This document shows, piece by piece, positions 59,347 through 64,000 of a DNA stretch of 64,000 nucleotides (the stretch's first letter is position 1; every line of letters begins with the position of its first letter). This DNA is from Symsagittifera roscoffensis (Eukaryota; Xenacoelomorpha; Acoela; Convolutidae), in NCBI RefSeq assembly GCF_963678635.1, contig NC_087062.1, forward strand, positions 99,007,705 through 99,071,704. The letters are read 5' to 3'. Both the position numbers and the translations under genes were made by a program. Below the pieces are notes generated by a model. The model saw nothing but the letters and a program-made list of their open reading frames with translations, was not told the DNA's origin and made no database searches.

Positions 59347-60006
59347 CCCGGGTTGACCTCCATACACCGAAAATGCTTATCATACAATTCCATACAACAA
59401 AAATCATTATCATACAAATCCAAACATCGGCTCTTTTTCCTTTTCCCCCCCACCTGCAAATTTTTCAATTTGAAATTACTGTTCACTTTGTCCGATTGTC
59501 ATGAAAATTGACATGCAGACTGATTAGGCCATAATCAACATATTTGGTCGTCATAATTAACCTTGTAAAACCACTCGTTAGACCATAAAATTCATGTTTG
59601 TGTGAGGTGGGGGGGGGAAAAGGAAAAAGAGCCCAAACATCAAGTGTATGGAGAAAATGCTTGTCATACAATTTTCATTCATTTTCGAAAAACAATAGAA
59701 AAAAAATTAAACCATTTCTGCGGTTTTTTGAGAACAGTTGAACAAAGGTGACAAAAAAAACTGATTTAAAAAATTTTTTTGAAAAAAATGCTTTCCATTC
59801 AATTTCCATATATGGAAATTGTATGACTGGCATTTTTTGATGCTTATTTTAGAGTTTTCATACAAAATAAGCAACCAAAATAAGTTTGGTTGCTTATTTT
59901 AAAGTTTTCATACAACTTTCTGTACGTATGGAATTGTATGAAATTGTATGAAAAGAAATTTCTCATTTAAGAGAATTGTATGATAAGCATTTTTGGTCAA
60001 CCCGGG
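59347..60006. mobile_element. Fold-back element with CCCGGGTTGACC ends
   Basis: The left end CCCGGGTTGACC...AAAATGCTTATCATACAATT at 59347-59389 is matched in reverse complement at about 59974-60006 (AATTGTATGATAAGCATTTT...GGTCAACCCGGG). Inside are many small inverted motifs such as TTGCTTATTTTAAAGTTTTC paired with similar text 40 bp away, so the unit can fold extensively. The interior also contains copies of the G-tract repeat. No coding. Confidence 0.6.
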
Positions 60007-60430
60007 AATGTGAATAAAAATAAATTGTGAAAAAATGCAGGTGGGGGAGAGGAAAAAAGAGAGAGCCTTATATGTTCACCATGCAAATTTTCATTAAATT
60101 ATGACAACGTCAAATTAGTTTTTCAGATTGAAATTAAAATAAGCCTCCCCACACTAAGGCTCTCTTTTCTTTCCTCTCCCCCACCTGCAATTTTTCACAA
60201 GTAATTTTTGTTCATGTTTGGTTTTTATAAAAATTAAAATGTGGAACCAATGATCGCTAGTTTGTTAAAACAATTGGAAAAGAGCCAATTTTCACAACAA
60301 TGGGACAAGGTGAACAATTATTTCACCTGTAATGTTTCGCAGGTGGAGGGGGAAGGGAGCCAAAACAGCCATTAATCTTTCGTAGTAATCGAAGGGGGCT
60401 CTTTTTCTTTTTCCCACCAGCGAAATAATT

Positions 60431-61678
60431 TTTAAACAGTAGCTTTACAAATGAATCGAATTATTGAAATGTTACAAAAATCGGCATGTAGACTGATTAG
60501 GCTTAAAAACTTTGTGCCCGACTAAAGGTTTTTAAAAAAATTTCAAATATTTCTTTTGATTTTTAGAGGTTTTAAGCGCCTATTTTTTAATGCAATTTCG
60601 AATAAGTTATCAGCCATTAATAGTATTACGATTAGATAAATATGTTCATAGATCAAAATGTATTGAACACGCGGGAATTCATGATTTGACACTGCGAATT
60701 TTTGATCGTTTTGTTCTAATGCCAGAAATGTGCTTCTCGAGTAAAATTTTTATTTAGTTTTTTGAAAGCGCAGAAAACTTGACTTTTTACTTTTAATAAA
60801 ATATTTTTCAACTATACAGTTTGTTGTCTGTCGTACTACTAGTAAAATGAGTCATAGTGGTCTTAACTGTAAAAAGTCTGATGTATATCATTTCAAAATT
60901 ATTCCATACAACTATTGTGGGTTTTGTTAAGTTATTAAAACTGTAAATTCTAATTTCGAGTAGTGTTGAGTGCCGTTGCTTTGTTTCCATGGTTCACACT
61001 GTTGAAAAAATAGCGGAATATTTGTACTGGTAGTGGTTTTTTTCAACTCAGTTTTTCAAATAGTCGTTTTCACGGGATTTTTTCATTTTATCTAAAAGGT
61101 ACTGATGCCCTGCAAAAAATCAACTATTATCATTTAATCTGTGCTCAATGTTCGATAATTCATGTTGAAATTTGCCAATTCGGGCCTTTTGACAAATTTA
61201 ACCCGCGATTAGTTTTTAAATTTTATGCTGAAAAAGCGGAAGCGGCTATTTAAATTAATCCAGATTGAGTTGAAGCGAGCAATTTGCTCTTACTGATGCA
61301 GGAAATTCCTCATGCGTGAAATACCGAATGTGCGATTATTTTTTCAACCATCAAAGTTCAGTACTTTTCAATTCTAGAGAAATAAGAGGTTAATTTTTTC
61401 GGACAGTTTAAAGAACGTTGACATTGTTTGATTGATAATTTTCGTCCTCAAAATTGACATGAGAAATAATTGAAAAGTATTTCGAAGAAAACGGAGTATT
61501 TATATTTAGGTTTTTTTATTCAGTCACTCATGATTTTGTAAAAGGCGATTTGACAGAATGTTTTCATATCACCTAAAAGATAATTTTGTCCGAAACTCAA
61601 ACAAATATGTGCACCTGCGATCATTTTTTGAAAAATTATGATGCGATGGTTTGAACTAAATTTGTTAATAATATGTGT
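60431..61678. other. AT-rich DNA without recognised features
   Basis: No gene or repeat structure is seen beyond short homopolymer runs. Confidence 0.5.
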
Positions 61679-61680
61679 TA

Positions 61681-62413
61681 CAGTGCTGATTTAAATTATC
61701 CGGACGAAACGAACAAAACTTGAATTTTCAAACGCGTTTTTTTTTCAAATTGGGTTAAGATTAGACAAAAAGTGAAGAGAACAAAAGTTGCTTAGAATTT
61801 CACCAGAATTAATATGGTGCCATTTTTTCTCCGAAAGTCTCAACAAAAATTTTACCCCAAAAATGGGTCATTTTGGCTTTTTTCAATTAATCAAGAGTTA
61901 CGCGGAAACTACTTTGTTAATTGATAAAAAAATTATATCACAGGAAGCCTCTTACGTAGTTCAACAAAGTTTAAGAAGGGTTAAATCTCCAAAAATTTGC
62001 GCAAATTGTTCAAAATTTATTTTTAAACAGAGATTCTGGGTTTTATATAGTAAAAATCATATTTATTGACTATCAAGTGAAAATTTTTTCTCTTATACTG
62101 GTTTTTGGAGATTTAACCTTTTTAATCTTTGTTGAGCTGCGTAGGAGGCTTCCTGTGATATAATTTTCTTATCAATTAATAAAGTAGTTTCCGCGTAACT
62201 CTTGATTAATTGAAAAAAGCCAAAACGACCCATTTTTGGGGTAAAATTTTTGTTGAGACTTTCGGAGAAAAAATGGCACCCTATTAATTCTGGTGAAATT
62301 CTAAGCAACTTTTGTTCTCTTCACTTTTTGTCTAATCTGAACCCAATTTGAGAAAAACGCGTTTGAAAATTCAAGTTTTGTTCGATTTGTCCGGATAATT
62401 TAAATCAGCACTG
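61681..62413. mobile_element. Tc1/mariner-like inverted-repeat element (733 bp) with TA duplication
   Basis: Left end CAGTGCTGATTTAAATTATC and right end GATAATTTAAATCAGCACTG are exact reverse complements and continue as long arms of roughly 310 bp each (about 61681-61997 and 62100-62413) with only scattered differences. It is flanked by TA at 61679-61680 and 62414-62415, the target-site signature of the Tc1/mariner superfamily. The roughly 100-bp centre is unique. No transposase is present, so the element depends on another copy. Confidence 0.85.
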
Positions 62414-62415
62414 TA

Positions 62416-63055
62416 TTACGAAACGCAAAAGCGACGAATTAAATCATTCAAAACTAAACCAAGGAAAGTCAATGAAACATTCAGGGATGTGCTCCGATAT
62501 TAGAGAGCCTTGTTTGATATTAAAAATCGAAACGTTTTCTTTTATAAGTTTTTTAAGCTGTTAGCATATCTTTTTTGGAGAGGAAATTTATGCTATCAAG
62601 GTAACACATAAGAGCTCATTTTGTTACATTTTGATCTTAATCTTTGATTGATACTAAAGTGAGCTGTTTCATTTGAGGAACACCAGAAAAGTTACGACCC
62701 TCATTATAATTGATGGCCATATTTTGATTTTCAAAAATAGGGCGACATAATGCCAACTACACATTGGAATTTTATTTTTTTAAAACTGTTAAAAAATGTT
62801 TTGTTTTTGTAAACATATAAGGCCTTTTTAAACGCAAAAACAATGAACGAGCTTATCGATAGAAAATTTTTATCTAATTTTAAGACTTTTGTGGGGTATG
62901 TGCCTCAAAAAATTCTGCTGCTACATAGAGTAAACTTTATGGGCTGCGAAACTGCTTGTTGAATTTTAAAAATTGAAGCGATTACAAGCCTCTGATAGTC
63001 CAAAACATCAATTCACTACCGCCCGAGTTGAGTTGTTTGTTCACTTATGTTTCGA
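62416..63055. other. AT-rich DNA without recognised features
   Basis: No gene seen. Ends at the start of the minisatellite. Confidence 0.5.
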
Positions 63056-63312
63056 CTTTCAAAGTCAAGCACATGACAGTGCTCGACCAAAAAATTATAG
63101 TCGAAACAGGGGTTTGGGTCGAGCACAAAATTGAAACATTTCTCGAGCACTGTTGAAATATACCTCGAACACTGTCGAAACATACCTCGAGAACGGTCAA
63201 AATAGATCTCGAGCGCGGTCGAAACATACATTGAGCTCGGTCGAAACATATCACGGGTACGGTCGAAACATTACCTCGAGCACGGTTGAAACATGCCACG
63301 AGCACGGTCGAC
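63056..63312. repeat. Minisatellite, about 22-bp unit
   Basis: Roughly ten imperfect units of the form CTCGAGCACGGTCGAAACATAC run through this stretch, with changes mostly at CAC/AAC/CGC and CATA/CATT. Open frames across it on either strand are repeat-encoded and not taken as genes. Confidence 0.85.
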
Positions 63313-63687
63313 CATGGACCCTCAGGGAGTCGACCCCCTGCCCACCCAAAGAGTCCCCCCTTTGGTTCTTTTTAATAAATCTGTTCTTGGCCGACTGACC
63401 CTAAAATTTTTCTAAAGGCGCCTCAGGGGCCAATATATACTAACTTTGAGGGGGAACCTAATTTTTTTGTCAAAATTTTTCAAAAAGTGCACAAAAACGG
63501 CTTTTTTGACCTGTTTTTTTTTAAATTTCCCTGCATCGGCGCAGATTATTTGGCCAAAACAGCGTCTTTTTAGTGTTTTAGGAGAGTTCGGAAAATCATT
63601 TTGGTCGACCGACCTAGAAAAAAAGGTTGTCAAAATTTTTCGAAAATCCGCCCCCCCCCCCCATCGGAAATCCTAGATCCGCCCCTG
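63313..63687 (-). mobile_element. hAT-like non-autonomous element, copy F, inside the minisatellite
   Basis: The reverse-orientation end CCTAGATCCGCCCCTG at 63672-63687 matches the CAGGGGCGGATCTAGG terminus. Interior CCTGCATCGGCGCAG, GGGGCCAATATATAC and a C tract at about 63649-63662 match the family. The other end near CCCTCAGGGAGTCGACCCCC is the family's G-rich side. Confidence 0.65.
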
Positions 63688-63876
63688 ATTTAAATGTCAG
63701 CTCAAATTACAAAACAGAATTCCAAACGATGAAAAAAAATGGCTCAAAAGTAGTTCATCCCTACAAAATATTCAACTTGCAAATAACTTTAACAGTTATA
63801 TTCTGGTAAAAAATTATCATAAGATGTTACACGAAAAGCATAAATTATATCGTTTAAACGTGAATAACTTTCGAAA

Positions 63877-64000
63877 CATACCAGAATTTGGTCGAGCATG
63901 GTCTAAATATATCTTGCTAGGGTCGAGCACGGTGGAGCTCGTTTTTTTCGGTCTAGCAGAGTCGAAACATACCTTCCTTAGGACGAGCACATTTGTTTCG
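63877..64000. repeat. Minisatellite, continuation
   Basis: More divergent units (GGTCGAGCACGGTGGAGCTC, GTCGAAACATACCTTCCTTA) resume after copy F and about 190 bp of AT-rich DNA, and run to the end of the window. Confidence 0.65.

Larger units (their letters stand above)
56700..60430. repeat. Cluster of a G-tract/GGAAAAAGAGCC repeat in both orientations
   Basis: A box of the form GCAGGTGGGGGG...GGAAAAAGAGCC, or its reverse complement GGCTCTTTTTCC...CCCCCACCTGC, occurs about eleven times: near 57030, 57655, 57930 (reverse), 58420 (reverse), 59220, 59430 (reverse), 59605, 60030, 60165 (reverse), 60340 and 60400 (reverse). Many are followed by GTGAACAAA and CATTAAATTATGACAACGT-type text. An additional 100-bp unit with CACGCATTTAGCCGTAATAGCACGT is repeated at 58080-58120 and 58565-58600. 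No protein is encoded by the repeat. Confidence 0.7.

Noticed and set aside
63056-63312. CRISPR-like array
   Set aside because: The units are contiguous and degenerate with no unique spacers, and the genome is eukaryotic.
63016-63398. Overlapping open frames with repeated FDR/CFDS or YHEHG motifs
   Set aside because: Produced by the 22-bp minisatellite, readable in several frames on both strands; no sign of a real protein.

Overview
This window is nuclear DNA of an invertebrate animal. The species cannot be fixed from the sequence alone. The evidence is spliced genes with GT-AG introns, large AT-rich introns, two recognisable metazoan genes (an OTUD5-type deubiquitinase and a saccharopine-dehydrogenase-like oxidoreductase, SCCPDH), decayed Ty3/gypsy and LINE elements, and several non-autonomous DNA transposon families. 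There are no operons or Shine-Dalgarno sites. A 200-base run of N at 10418-10617 is an assembly gap.

Layout. 1-830: what looks like the last exon of an unidentified + strand gene, weakly like a C-type-lectin domain. 830-20.9 kb: transposon-dominated DNA. It holds a hAT-like miniature element (1191-1540), a broken minus-strand Ty3/gypsy pol (about 3.1-8.57 kb, split by about 1.8 kb of other repeats), the gap, and two different LINEs with restriction-like endonuclease domains lying head to head (15.2-18.04 kb minus, 18.39-19.88 kb plus). 21.07-29.69 kb: a complete eight-exon OTUD5 gene on the + strand, 676 codons, all intron phases consistent. 45.53-53.81 kb: the minus-strand SCCPDH-like gene, seven exons readable, with its 5' end not settled. 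54-64 kb: repeats (hAT-like copies, a G-tract repeat cluster, fold-back elements, a Tc1/mariner-like inverted-repeat element and a 22-bp minisatellite), with three charged candidate exons on the minus strand.

The most notable structure is a direct duplication of about 9.3 kb: about 28184-37455 is repeated at about 39753-49057. OTUD5 and SCCPDH are transcribed toward each other, and the duplicated block holds the 3' ends of both. The order is therefore: complete OTUD5, orphan SCCPDH exons 3-7, about 2.3 kb spacer with a broken intronless ORF, orphan OTUD5 exons 7-8, complete SCCPDH. Each gene keeps one full copy and gains a second set of intact terminal exons downstream, which could serve as alternative 3' ends. 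The copies are almost identical over most of their length and then drop abruptly to clearly diverged similarity near 37.45/49.06 kb. This points to recent duplication, gene conversion, or two haplotypes assembled in tandem.

OTUD5 is a ubiquitin-cleaving regulatory enzyme and the SCCPDH-like protein is a predicted Rossmann-fold oxidoreductase. The sequence gives no sign that they share a pathway; their link here is positional.
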